DNA of 64,000 nucleotides from NCBI RefSeq assembly GCF_963378085.1, contig NZ_OY726395.1:4960001-5024000 (forward strand), in the 5' to 3' direction. The notes below the pieces were generated by a model that ran no database searches, was not told where the DNA came from, and worked only from the letters and a program-made list of their open reading frames with translations. The position numbers and the translations under genes were made by a program. Below are positions 43,158 through 51,226 of the stretch, piece after piece; the first letter of the stretch is position 1; each line of letters starts with the position of its first letter. This DNA is from Mycolicibacterium sp. MU0050. Lineage in GTDB: Bacteria > Actinomycetota > Actinomycetes > Mycobacteriales > Mycobacteriaceae.

Positions 43158-44338
43158 CCGGGATGCCCGATCTGTGCGGAGTTGCGGGGCGGACCGTCGA
43201 TCGGTCCGTACAGCATCTGTTTGAGACCGTCGGAGTTCAGCAGGATTCCGTCGTTGCCGTACTGCGCGGGGTTGGCGTTGACGTCGGTGATCACGAACGG
43301 CGGGCTCTTCTGGAACGGCACCTTGGGCAGGTCGGTGCACTGCGGTCCGCCGGTGGCGGCAACCTTCGGCAGGTTCTGCGGGTAGCGGTAGCGCTCCTGG
43401 CCGAGGACCACCGACTGCAGCAGGACCCCGCCGGGCATGGGGGTGCCGGGGGCCTTCGCCAGTTCGACGGCCCCACCCAGGCCGCAGGTGAGTGCGGGGT
43501 TGTACTCGTTGGTCAGGTCGGTGGTGGGGACGAGCAGACGCATCACCTCGCTGATCGCCGGCCGGTTGGCCCCGACCACGTCGATGCCGGTGTCCGACAG
43601 TCCGATCACGCTGATCAGCACGGCGTCGAGGTGCTGTTGTTCGTCGACGAGGGTCTGACTCATCCGGGTGGCGGCGTCGACGGTGCCGAGCAGGTCTGGC
43701 GCCGCGTCGGCGTAGGCCCGCAGCACCGTCGGGGCCACGGCGATCTCGTGTTCCATCGCCGGCAGGCTCGGGTCGATCTGGGCGAGGAACTCGTCGAAAT
43801 CGACGAGCATCCGGCCGATCTGGTCGCCACGGCCGTCCACCGCCGTGGCCAGCGCACCGAGCGTCTCGTTCAGTTTGGCGGGTTCGATCTTGTCCAGCAC
43901 CGAGGACAGCTGCTCGAAGACGGTGTTGACCTCGATGGAGACGTGCTCGACGCCCAACACCTGGCCGGCCCGCAGCGGCTCTGCGGAGGGTTTCTCCGGC
44001 GGCACCAGTTCGACGGACTTGGCACCGAACACGGTCGAGGCCGCGATGTCCACGGTGACGTTGCCCGGAATGATGTCCATGTACGCCGGGTCCATCGCCA
44101 GGTGCAGGGCCGCCCGCCCGTCCGGAAGCGACTCGATGGCGCGTACCGAACCCACCTGTGCGCCATGGAGTTTCACCTTGGCATCGGGGTTCATCACCAG
44201 GCCCGCCCGTTGCGACAGGACGGTGACGGGCACCGATTTGGTGAAGTCGCCGCGGAACAGTCCCACCGCGACGGCGATCACGGCGAGCGCCGCCAGCACG
44301 CTGAGGGCCCCGACGACCCGCCGCTTGTCGATTTCCAT
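43154..44338 (-). CDS. mceA: MceA, Mce-family protein
   Basis: This 394-aa protein has a transmembrane helix (VVGALSVLAALAVIAVAVGLF), the Mce domain (LVMNPDAKVKLHGAQVGSV) and a conserved C-terminal region with paired Cys. It is first of the six Mce subunits, 15 bp after yrbEB. MceA usually contacts the permease and starts the tunnel. Codon choice here is CTG/GGC-rich, as in the rest of the operon but unlike the yrbE genes just upstream. Confidence 0.92.
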   Translation of the reverse strand: MEIDKRRVVGALSVLAALAVIAVAVGLFRGDFTKSVPVTVLSQRAGLVMNPDAKVKLHGAQVGSVRAIESLPDGRAALHLAMDPAYMDIIPGNVTVDIAASTVFGAKSVELVPPEKPSAEPLRAGQVLGVEHVSIEVNTVFEQLSSVLDKIEPAKLNETLGALATAVDGRGDQIGRMLVDFDEFLAQIDPSLPAMEHEIAVAPTVLRAYADAAPDLLGTVDAATRMSQTLVDEQQHLDAVLISVIGLSDTGIDVVGANRPAISEVMRLLVPTTDLTNEYNPALTCGLGGAVELAKAPGTPMPGGVLLQSVVLGQERYRYPQNLPKVAATGGPQCTDLPKVPFQKSPPFVITDVNANPAQYGNDGILLNSDGLKQMLYGPIDGPPRNSAQIGHPG

Positions 44339-44353
44339 CAGATGCGCTCCGCC

Positions 44354-45211
44354 CTAGCCCGACAGGTTGAAGTTGCCGTTGGAGCCGTAGATGGACAGTG
44401 AGACCAGCAGGGTCACGCTGACGACGGCGACCAGGGAGGTGCGTACCGCGTTACCGACCGCGGCGCCGACCCCGGCCGGCCCACCGGCGGCGAAGTAACC
44501 GAAGTAGGTGTGGATCAACAAGATGGTGATCGCCATCAGAATCGCCTGCAGGAACGACCACAACAAATCGATCGGGTTCAAAAACGTATAGAAGTAATGG
44601 TCATACAACCCACCGGATTGGCCCAACAACATCACCGTGGTGAACTGCGCCGCCACAAACGACATGATCACCGCAATCGCATACAACGGCGTGATCGCCG
44701 TCATCCCGGCAATGATCCGGGTGGACACCAGATACTCGATCGGCGGAATCCCCATCGACTCCAACGCATCGATCTCCTCGTTGATCCGCATCGCCCCCAA
44801 CTGCGCGGTCACCCCCGCACCGAACGTCGCGGCCAACCCGATCCCGGCCACAATCGGCGCCGCGATCCGCACATTGATGAACGCCGACAAAAACCCCGTC
44901 AACGCCTCGATGCCGATATTGCCCAACGAGCTGTAACCCTGAATCGCCAACACCCCACCGGTGGCCAACGTCAAAAACCCGACGATGACCACCGTGCCGC
45001 CGATCATCGCCAGCGTCCCGGCCCCCATCGAGATCTCCGCGATCAACCGCACGATCTCCTTGCGGAAATGCAACGTCGCATGCGGCACGCCGGCCACCGC
45101 ACGCCCATAGAACAAAATGTGATCACCGATCCGGGAGAAGAACTCCACCGGCCGACCGGCCTGACTGACCAACCGCGGAAACCGCTGCCGCAACAACGTC
45201 GAAGTACCCAT
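44354..45211 (-). CDS. yrbEB: YrbEB, Mce-system permease (MlaE family)
   Basis: This 285-aa integral membrane protein has about six hydrophobic helices and the MlaE signature INEEIDALESMGIPPIEYLV in a cytoplasmic loop. It pairs with YrbEA to form the permease core; the ATPase (MceG) is not encoded here. It lies 15 bp after yrbEA. The coding strand uses Leu TTG, Phe TTT, Gly GGT/GGG and Ile ATT much more than mceA, except at its extreme C-terminal end. Confidence 0.93.
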   Translation of the reverse strand: MGTSTLLRQRFPRLVSQAGRPVEFFSRIGDHILFYGRAVAGVPHATLHFRKEIVRLIAEISMGAGTLAMIGGTVVIVGFLTLATGGVLAIQGYSSLGNIGIEALTGFLSAFINVRIAAPIVAGIGLAATFGAGVTAQLGAMRINEEIDALESMGIPPIEYLVSTRIIAGMTAITPLYAIAVIMSFVAAQFTTVMLLGQSGGLYDHYFYTFLNPIDLLWSFLQAILMAITILLIHTYFGYFAAGGPAGVGAAVGNAVRTSLVAVVSVTLLVSLSIYGSNGNFNLSG

Positions 45212-45226
45212 AACCCGCTGCCCCGC

Positions 45227-46033
45227 CTAGTTGTTCGTCATCTGGATACCGATGGCGGTGACCACCACATTGATCACGAACAACGCCATGAACGCATACA
45301 CCACCGTCTCGTTGACCGCATTACCCACCGCCTTGGCCCCACCGCCGGTGATCGTCAACCCCCGATAACAGGCCACCAGCCCCGCGATCAACCCGAACAA
45401 CGCCGCCTTCACACACGAGATGATCACCTCCGGCACCCCGGTCAACAACGTGATCCCCGCCGCGAACGCCCCCGGATTCACATCCTGGATGAACACCGAG
45501 AACACATACCCGCCAAGGATTCCGATGATCACCACCAAACTGTTGAGCAAAAGAGCGACCAACCCCGAGGCCAACATCCGCGGCGTCACCAACCGCTGCA
45601 CCGGGTTGATCCCCAACACCTCCATCGCGTCGATCTCCTCCCGGATCGTCCGCGACCCCAAATCCGCACACATCGCCGTCGCACCCGCCCCGGCCACGAT
45701 CAACACCGTCACCATCGGACCCAACTGCGTCACCGCACCAAACGCCGCCCCGGCCCCCGACAGATCCGCCGCCCCCAACTCCCGCAACAAAATGTTCAAC
45801 GTGAACGACACCAACACCGTGAACGGAATCGCCACCAACAACGTCGGCGCCAACGACACCCGCGCCACAAACCACGACTGCTCCAAAAACTCCCGCCACT
45901 GAAACGGCCGCACAAACACAAACCGCACCGCATCAGCAGCCATGGCAAACAAACCACCGATTGCCTGCAGGGCTCCGCTGCCGCCGAGCGCCGGAAGGCC
46001 GATGGACCAGCGGTCCCGGGCATTGCTGACCAT
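45227..46033 (-). CDS. yrbEA: YrbEA, Mce-system permease (MlaE family)
   Basis: This 268-aa membrane protein has the MlaE signature SRTIREEIDAMEVLGINPVQRLV and hydrophobic helices throughout; FVVRPFQ-like N-terminal FVRPFQWREFLEQSW is typical. ATG 46033 was chosen because AGGGAGGG precedes it; in-frame starts at 46075 and 46147 are less supported, and 45943 is a later option. It is the first gene of the mce operon. Codon choice is TTG/TTT-rich in the body, but the N-terminal 30 codons look normal. Confidence 0.9.
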   Translation of the reverse strand: MVSNARDRWSIGLPALGGSGALQAIGGLFAMAADAVRFVFVRPFQWREFLEQSWFVARVSLAPTLLVAIPFTVLVSFTLNILLRELGAADLSGAGAAFGAVTQLGPMVTVLIVAGAGATAMCADLGSRTIREEIDAMEVLGINPVQRLVTPRMLASGLVALLLNSLVVIIGILGGYVFSVFIQDVNPGAFAAGITLLTGVPEVIISCVKAALFGLIAGLVACYRGLTITGGGAKAVGNAVNETVVYAFMALFVINVVVTAIGIQMTNN

Positions 46034-46241
46034 GTGCGGCAGTACCCTCCCTCGCCAGCTCACCGAGAGCCCCATCACCGAAGCGTCGGCGCACCGACGA
46101 GGGGAACGATGACAGCCCGGGGTCGGCACCGACACGCTCCGTCCCACCTACCGGGAAGCGCCCAACCTGCACCTGACGGACCCGCGAGAACGTAACGTCT
46201 GTCGATACCTGCGCGCGTTCAACGACCCGAGGAGTGCCACC

Positions 46242-47069
46242 GTGTCCCTGCCTACCGAGCCGCCGGGGCCGATGTCCCGATACGCCCAACGGCGCACGCT
46301 GATCACCGGCGGCGGCTCCGGAATCGGGCAGGCCTGCGTGTTGCGCATCCTCGCGGAAGGTGGCCGCGTGGTCGCCGCCGACATCAGCGCCGAAGGGCTC
46401 GGTGACACCGTCGCCAAGGCGGCCGAGCACGGCGAGCGGTTGTCGACGGTGGTGCTGGACGTCGGCGACGAGGAGTCGGTCCGGGCCGGGGTGGCGCGGG
46501 CCGTGCAGCGCCTCGGCGGACTGGACACCCTGGTGAACGCCGCGGGCATCCTGCGCTCGGCGCATCTGACCCAGACCACCCTGGCGGACTTCGAGCAGGT
46601 GCTGCGAGTCAACTTGGTCGGCACTTTCCTGGTGACTCGCGAAGCCATCGGCGCGCTGCGCGACGGGACGAATCCCGCGGTGGTGAACTTCAGCTCCACC
46701 TCCGCGCAGTTCGCGCACCCGTACATGGCCGCCTACGCCGCCTCCAAGGGCGGGGTTCTGGCGATGACGCACACCTGGGCGTCGGAGTTCGCCAAGGCCG
46801 GGATCCGCTTCAATTCGGTTCAGCCCGGCTCGATCTCGTCGGGGATGACCGACGGCTCGGGCGCCTCGCAGCAGAGCGTGGGCCCGGGGCTGCCCGAGGA
46901 CGCCGACTTCACCTTGTTCGGCAAGGTGGCTCCGATGCTGCCACTCGACGGCGGGGCGATCTTCGCCACGCCGGATGCCGTCGCCGCGGTGGTGGCGATG
47001 CTCGGTAGCGACGACGCGTTCTTCATCACCGGCACCGAGGTCCGCATCGACGGCGGGTCGCACATGTGA
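46242..47069 (+). CDS. Short-chain dehydrogenase/reductase (SDR)
   Basis: This 275-aa SDR has TGGGSGIGQACV, NAAGILRSAH, FSSTSAQFAHPYMAAYAASKG (Ser, Tyr and Lys of the active site) and ends FFITGTEVRIDGGSHM. GTG 46242 is preceded by GAGGAG. It is divergent from the mce operon. Nearby SDRs at mce loci often act on sterols, but the substrate is unknown. A secreted-protein gene follows 25 bp after its stop. Confidence 0.87.
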   Translation: MSLPTEPPGPMSRYAQRRTLITGGGSGIGQACVLRILAEGGRVVAADISAEGLGDTVAKAAEHGERLSTVVLDVGDEESVRAGVARAVQRLGGLDTLVNAAGILRSAHLTQTTLADFEQVLRVNLVGTFLVTREAIGALRDGTNPAVVNFSSTSAQFAHPYMAAYAASKGGVLAMTHTWASEFAKAGIRFNSVQPGSISSGMTDGSGASQQSVGPGLPEDADFTLFGKVAPMLPLDGGAIFATPDAVAAVVAMLGSDDAFFITGTEVRIDGGSHM

Positions 47070-47094
47070 GCCGGGAACTCGAGGGAGGTCGGAG

Positions 47095-47547
47095 TTGAGG
47101 GTCCGCAAGCTGCTGTGCGCGGTGCTGGCGCTGCCGGTCGCGGGGCTGTTCGGCGCTCCCGCGGGCAACGCCGAGCCGTTCTTCGCCAACTACCAACTGC
47201 TGGTGCCGGACCGCTACGACTTCCACACCTGGACCTGGGCGGTATCGCACTGCGTGCCGGCGGCCGCGGATTGTCGGCATGTCTCGGCGATTCCGATGCC
47301 GATAGCCAAGGCATTCGAATACACCGGCAACGCGATCCTGGCCGACGGACGGTACACCTTGACGGTGGATGTCCCGGACGGATTGCGCTGCGGCAACGTC
47401 TATTACGGTCCGATCATCCCGACCCGCGACGAGTACACCTGGGACGCCGGCACCCTGCAGGGCACGCTGGCCTCGTCGTTCGCGACCGGCTGCGACGGGG
47501 CGCCCGGCGGGACGTTCACCTATCCGTTCTCGCTGGTGCGGTTGTAA
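47095..47547 (+). CDS. Secreted protein of unknown function
   Basis: This 150-aa protein starts at TTG 47095, with GAGGGAGG upstream and a signal peptide (KLLCAVLALPVAGLFGAPAGNA, cleavage likely after AGNA). The mature part is beta-rich with Cys in SHCVPAAADC, RCGNVYYG and TGCDGAP, probably two disulfide bonds. This family of small exported mycobacterial proteins is uncharacterised. It follows the SDR by 25 bp and converges on bioN. Confidence 0.8.
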   Translation: MRVRKLLCAVLALPVAGLFGAPAGNAEPFFANYQLLVPDRYDFHTWTWAVSHCVPAAADCRHVSAIPMPIAKAFEYTGNAILADGRYTLTVDVPDGLRCGNVYYGPIIPTRDEYTWDAGTLQGTLASSFATGCDGAPGGTFTYPFSLVRL

Positions 47548-47553
47548 CCCCGC

Positions 47554-48156
47554 TCAGTCCAGGCCGCGGGCGCTGAGCGCCTCGGCGAACCCGTCGGCCG
47601 TGCGCAGTGCGGCGACCACCACGGGCGCGACCACCACCCGCGGGGAGAACCGCAGGCCGCGCGCCCGACGCGCCTCCTCGACCTGACGAATGATGTCGAT
47701 GATCAACGGAATCGCCCGAATGCTCAGGGCCAGGGCCAAAGCCACCTGCTCGACCGGGAAACCGACCCGGCCCAGCGGCCGCATCAACCCGGTCAGGGCC
47801 GCCAGCATGTCGGTGGTGCGGGTGCTCGCCGAGACCGCCGCGGCCAGCGACACCGACAACAGCAGCACGCCGCACACCACCAACGCGCGACGCCAGTCGG
47901 TGAACAGCAGCTGGAACCCGAAGATGATGACGATCACCCAGAGCACCGGCCGCAGCTGAGCGACAACGGTTTTGACGCTCATCCGCGCGGCGGCGAACAC
48001 GGCGACGACGCCCAGCGCGGCCGCCCCGAGTTTGGCGGGCGAATCGACCAGCACGGCCGCCAACGCGATCAGCGCGCCCAGTCCGAGGAGCTTCACGCCC
48101 GCGGGGAGTCGGTGCAGCACCGACGTCCCGGGACGGTAGACACCGAGCACCGTCAT
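47554..48156 (-). CDS. bioN: BioN, ECF transporter transmembrane subunit (EcfT) for biotin
   Basis: This 200-aa membrane protein has about five hydrophobic helices and ends with the EcfT coupling motifs EEARRARGL and EALSARGLD. It links the BioM ATPase to the BioY substrate protein. ATG 48156 overlaps the bioM stop (ATGA). Confidence 0.9.
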   Translation of the reverse strand: MTVLGVYRPGTSVLHRLPAGVKLLGLGALIALAAVLVDSPAKLGAAALGVVAVFAAARMSVKTVVAQLRPVLWVIVIIFGFQLLFTDWRRALVVCGVLLLSVSLAAAVSASTRTTDMLAALTGLMRPLGRVGFPVEQVALALALSIRAIPLIIDIIRQVEEARRARGLRFSPRVVVAPVVVAALRTADGFAEALSARGLD

Positions 48157-48848
48157 GTCATCAGCCGTCGGTAGGCGGCCAACGCGGCCGACGGCACGTC
48201 GTCAGCGTGGATCCGGCCGTCCTCGAGGACGATCACCCGATCGAAATCCTCGACCAGCGTCAGGTCGTGGGTGACCACCACCAGCTGGGTGTCCAGCTCC
48301 GCGAACGCCGCGCGCAGCATCAGGGCGTTGCGCAGGTCCAGCAGCGTCGTCGGCTCGTCGGCCACTACCACCCGCGGCTCGGTCACGAGCACCGCCGCCA
48401 GCGCCAGCAGCTGCTTCTGCCCGCCGGAGAGCAGCTGCGCGGGCTGGTCGGCGTGGTCGGCGAGGCCGAATTGCTGCAACACGCGCCGGGTCCGGTCGGC
48501 CCGTTCGGTCTTGGTCATGCGGTGCCGCGACAGTGAGAGTTCGATGTCCTCGGCCACCGTCGGCATCAGGATCTGGCGGTCCGGATCGGTGAACACGAAT
48601 CCGACGTTGCGGCGCACCTTGCGGACCGCGCGCCGGGTGTCCAGGCCGTGCACGCGCACCGTGCCGCGGTCCGGGATGACCAGCCCGTTGATCATCCGGG
48701 CCAGCGTCGACTTGCCGCTGCCGTTCGCGCCGACGATGCCGACCCGGCGTTCGCGCAGCGTCAGGGAGATGCCCCGCAGGACCGTCCGTTCGCCGAAGGC
48801 GTGGCCGACGTCGTCGAAGGCGATGCTGTCCTGGCTGTGCTCAGCCAT
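48153..48848 (-). CDS. bioM: BioM, ABC ATPase of the biotin ECF transporter
   Basis: This 231-aa ATPase has Walker A GANGSGKST, a Q-loop region VFTDPDRQILMPT, signature LLSGGQKQ, Walker B VVVADEPT and an H-loop His in VVTHDLTL. It is EcfA-type. It overlaps bioY (by 8 bp) and bioN (by 4 bp). Confidence 0.92.
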   Translation of the reverse strand: MAEHSQDSIAFDDVGHAFGERTVLRGISLTLRERRVGIVGANGSGKSTLARMINGLVIPDRGTVRVHGLDTRRAVRKVRRNVGFVFTDPDRQILMPTVAEDIELSLSRHRMTKTERADRTRRVLQQFGLADHADQPAQLLSGGQKQLLALAAVLVTEPRVVVADEPTTLLDLRNALMLRAAFAELDTQLVVVTHDLTLVEDFDRVIVLEDGRIHADDVPSAALAAYRRLMT

Positions 48849-49467
48849 CGACGGCCTCGGCCGCCCGTCGCCTGGGGATCAGGCCGGGCCAGGCGCGATG
48901 CACCTGCGCGGCGACCAACGCCGTCACCCCCGCCTTGACGATGTCCCCGGGAAGGTAGACCCCGCACGTCGCCAACGCGGCCCACCACGACAGGTCGGTG
49001 CGGAGCATCAAACCGGTGGCGCCGAACGCGTAGATGATCGCCATCCCGCCGAACACGTTGATGAGGAATCCCCGGACCGCCCCGTAGCGCGGCATCATCC
49101 TCGCCGTCAACCCCCCGATGATCAGCACCGCCGGCAGCCAGGCGACGAAGAACCCCGCGGTCGGGGACGCCAGCGCCACCAGGCCGGTGCGGGCGCCGGC
49201 CAGGATCGGCAAGCCGGCGATGGCCAGGACGGAGAACAGCGCGATGGCCAGGGCACCCTTGCGGGCGCCGAGGATCGACCCGGCCAGCATCACCCCGAGG
49301 GTCTGCACGGTGATCGGCACCCCGGTCGGTCCGACGCTGATGGTGCCGGGCAGTCCCAGGGCCGCGAGCAGGGCGGCGAACACGGCGGCCTGCGTCAGGT
49401 CGCGCGCGGAGACGGCGAAGCGGCCCGGTGCCCGTTCCGTCGCGGGCTCGTCCGCCGTTTCGTCCAT
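48841..49467 (-). CDS. bioY: BioY, biotin-binding S component
   Basis: This 208-aa membrane protein has the BioY pattern (AAVFAALLAALG, PTGVPITVQTLGVMLAGSILGARKGALA, and SPTAGFFVAWLPA) with about six helices. It captures biotin at the membrane. It is the first gene of bioY-bioM-bioN. I see no clear BioQ/BirA operator in the 90-bp upstream gap. Confidence 0.93.
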   Translation of the reverse strand: MDETADEPATERAPGRFAVSARDLTQAAVFAALLAALGLPGTISVGPTGVPITVQTLGVMLAGSILGARKGALAIALFSVLAIAGLPILAGARTGLVALASPTAGFFVAWLPAVLIIGGLTARMMPRYGAVRGFLINVFGGMAIIYAFGATGLMLRTDLSWWAALATCGVYLPGDIVKAGVTALVAAQVHRAWPGLIPRRRAAEAVDG

Positions 49468-49559
49468 GCGGGCAATTATCGCCGCCGTCGGCTCGGCGCC
49501 CGCGCGGCGGTGAGGTCAGGCCGGCGCTGCTCGGCGCGAGCGAGGCGCCGGCGGCGTAC

Positions 49560-50042
49560 TCAGAGCCCCTGGGTGTAGCTGGCTGCGTCGGCCGCGTACT
49601 GCGCCGACACGCACACGTCGTAGCGCTGAGCTTCGAGGCTTTGCACGCTGGAGAAGTCTCGCTCGCCGCGGGTGGCCAGGTGCGCGAAGAACCCGAAAAC
49701 GGCGCCCCAGAAGGCGCCGATCGCCAGCGCGACCAGCATCGTCACGATCCACATGGGTCCCAACGTGAAGATGGACAGCAGCAGCCCGATCAACAACCCG
49801 AACCAGGCACCGGCGGCCGCCCCCGAGAACGCCGCCCGGCCGTTGGTCATCCGTCCGGTCACGCGCTCGACGGTGCGCACCCCGTCGCCGATGATGCGCA
49901 CGTGCTCGACGGGGAAGCCACCGTCGGACATTCGGTCCACCAGTCGCTGAGCGTCGACGTACTTCTCGAAAGAGGCGACGACCCGGCGATCGGCGGGCGC
50001 GCCTGCGGCCTGCTGCTCCGGGTGGCTGCTGGAACTTGTCAC
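49560..50042 (-). CDS. General-stress-protein-17M-like membrane protein
   Basis: This 160-aa protein has the YflT/GSP17M N-terminal domain (RRVVASFEKYVDAQRLVDRMSDGGFPVEHVRIIG) at residues 20-60. Two hydrophobic segments follow (AAGAWFGLLIGLLLSIFTLG and WIVTMLVALAIGAFWGAVFGFFAH). GTG 50042 is preferred because GGAGG lies 6 nt before it; ATG 50054 would include that sequence. The family is linked to stress adaptation; function is unknown. Confidence 0.82.
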   Translation of the reverse strand: MTSSSSHPEQQAAGAPADRRVVASFEKYVDAQRLVDRMSDGGFPVEHVRIIGDGVRTVERVTGRMTNGRAAFSGAAAGAWFGLLIGLLLSIFTLGPMWIVTMLVALAIGAFWGAVFGFFAHLATRGERDFSSVQSLEAQRYDVCVSAQYAADAASYTQGL

Positions 50043-50265
50043 TGCTACCTCCATGGCTCTACTCGCCGGCACCCCGGCCGTCGTGGGCGTCGGGTACCCG
50101 CTGCGCCCGGTATTAACCTGCCACTTGATTCGCCACGCGGGGGGCGAAAATGCACTCAGGGTTGTGCCCGCCCGCGAAATCACGACCCTGGCTGCACGCT
50201 CGGCCCGGCGACGTCGTGCGATCCGACGCCGGCCGGCCCGGCCAGCAGACCGGCTGACCTCGAGA
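50043..50265. other. Intergenic region between the stress protein and the first cobalamin riboswitch
   Basis: No gene is seen in this stretch. It must contain the promoter for the minus-strand stress protein and the plus-strand promoter for the riboswitch transcript. The one strong structure is the inverted repeat at 50151-50196; otherwise nothing recognisable. Confidence 0.6.
50151..50196. repeat. Unassigned inverted repeat
   Basis: The left arm TGCACTCAGGGTTGTG (50151-50166) faces the right arm CACGACCCTGGCTGCA (50181-50196). The core is 10 bp with one T-G wobble, extended by TGCA on both outer ends. The loop is 14 nt. It could be a terminator of an antisense or small RNA, or a regulator site. 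No gene explains it. Confidence 0.55.
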
Positions 50266-50436
50266 CCGGTGGCGCTACGCTGGGCGCGTAAACCCGCGAC
50301 GGGGCCAGGAAGCCGGTGTGATTCCGGCACGGTCCCGCCACTGTGACCGGGGAGCGGACCCCACGCGTGACCACGGCCCTACGGGCTGGAAGGTCGGGGC
50401 GAGCGACGATCCGGGAGTCAGGACACTGCGCCGACG
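50266..50436 (+). promoter_or_regulatory. Cobalamin riboswitch 1
   Basis: The conserved core reads GCCGGTGTGATTCCGGC followed by CCCGCCACTGTGA (about 50311-50346) and the 3' box GTCAGGACACTGCGCC ending near 50432. P1 closes as GGCGC (50271-50275) with GCGCC (50428-50432). These are the diagnostic B12-box features. It lies in front of the FhuF-like gene and presumably lowers its expression when cobalamin is plentiful. Confidence 0.92.
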
Positions 50437-50482
50437 CGGGCCGCACTGACGGGGCGTGGAAACCCCGGGACGGAGATCGCTG

Positions 50483-51214
50483 GTGACTGCCCATACCTAC
50501 CTGCCGCCGGACACCTACGCCGACGCGCCGCGCGCCGACCCCGAACGGGTGCGGGCGGCCGTGGCGACCGCCGCCAGATACGGCCCGTACTTCGGTTGGC
50601 ACACCGGCGCGGCCACCGCGACGTTGTCCCGCGAGCAACTGTTCGACCCGGACCAACTGCGGGTGCTGCTGCGCACCATCGGTGACAACGTGGGTTCCGA
50701 GGAGGACCGCGTCACCGCGTCGACGTTCCACTACGGTTTCGCCGCCCGGTGCTGGTCGATGGCACTGGGCGTGTGGCAACGCGGCGGGGTGGTGATCGAC
50801 CCGAGTACGGTGCGCTACGTCGTCAACCCGTCTGGATCAGTAGACCTGTCCCTCAACGAGTTTCGCGGGTGGGACGGCAACGACCTGGCGGTGGACGAGG
50901 CCGCCGATCTCGTCGCCGCGGTGGTCATGACCGATCACCTCACCCGCCTGCACTCTGCGCTGCGCGCGGCGGTGCGGGTGGCCGACGGGCTGCTGTGGGG
51001 CAATGTGGCCGCGGCGCTGTCCTCGGCCGCCCGACGGGTCGGCGCGGGACGCTCCGACGACCGGGTGACCCCGGTGGCGACGACGCTGCTGGCGCGGGAT
51101 CCGCTGCGCAGCAAGATGGTCCCGACAGCTGCGGGCGGACTCCGGCGCAACACCTGCTGCCTGTGGTACCGGACCAGGGACCACACCAAATGCGGTGACT
51201 GCCCGCTGGCCTGA
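50483..51214 (+). CDS. FhuF-like (2Fe-2S)-binding protein under a cobalamin riboswitch
   Basis: This 243-aa protein ends with CC-x10-C-x2-C (CCLWYRTRDH, then TKCGDCPLA), exactly the FhuF-type 2Fe-2S cluster motif of ferric-siderophore reductases. The rest fits the FhuF family (Ala-rich helices, GFAARCWSMALGVW). GTG 50483 has GGAG upstream. Known members reduce ferric siderophores. Control by a B12 riboswitch instead suggests a role in corrinoid use, for example cobalamin reduction after uptake; that is inference. Confidence 0.87.
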   Translation: MTAHTYLPPDTYADAPRADPERVRAAVATAARYGPYFGWHTGAATATLSREQLFDPDQLRVLLRTIGDNVGSEEDRVTASTFHYGFAARCWSMALGVWQRGGVVIDPSTVRYVVNPSGSVDLSLNEFRGWDGNDLAVDEAADLVAAVVMTDHLTRLHSALRAAVRVADGLLWGNVAAALSSAARRVGAGRSDDRVTPVATTLLARDPLRSKMVPTAAGGLRRNTCCLWYRTRDHTKCGDCPLA

Positions 51215-51226
51215 CGGTTGGTCGCG

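Noticed and set aside
44510..46195. A 561-codon open frame on the plus strand opposite yrbEA/yrbEB
   Set aside because: Its product is His/Arg/Gln-rich and repetitive with no domain. It mirrors the TTG/TTT-rich codons of the real yrbE genes on the other strand.
49468..49559. Biotin regulator (BioQ-like) operator before bioY
   Set aside because: No clear inverted repeat was found in the gap by eye.
50443..50460. Eighth copy of the 11-bp motif (GCACTGACGGGG)
   Set aside because: It lacks one base of the spacing and lies in the riboswitch leader, so it was not counted.
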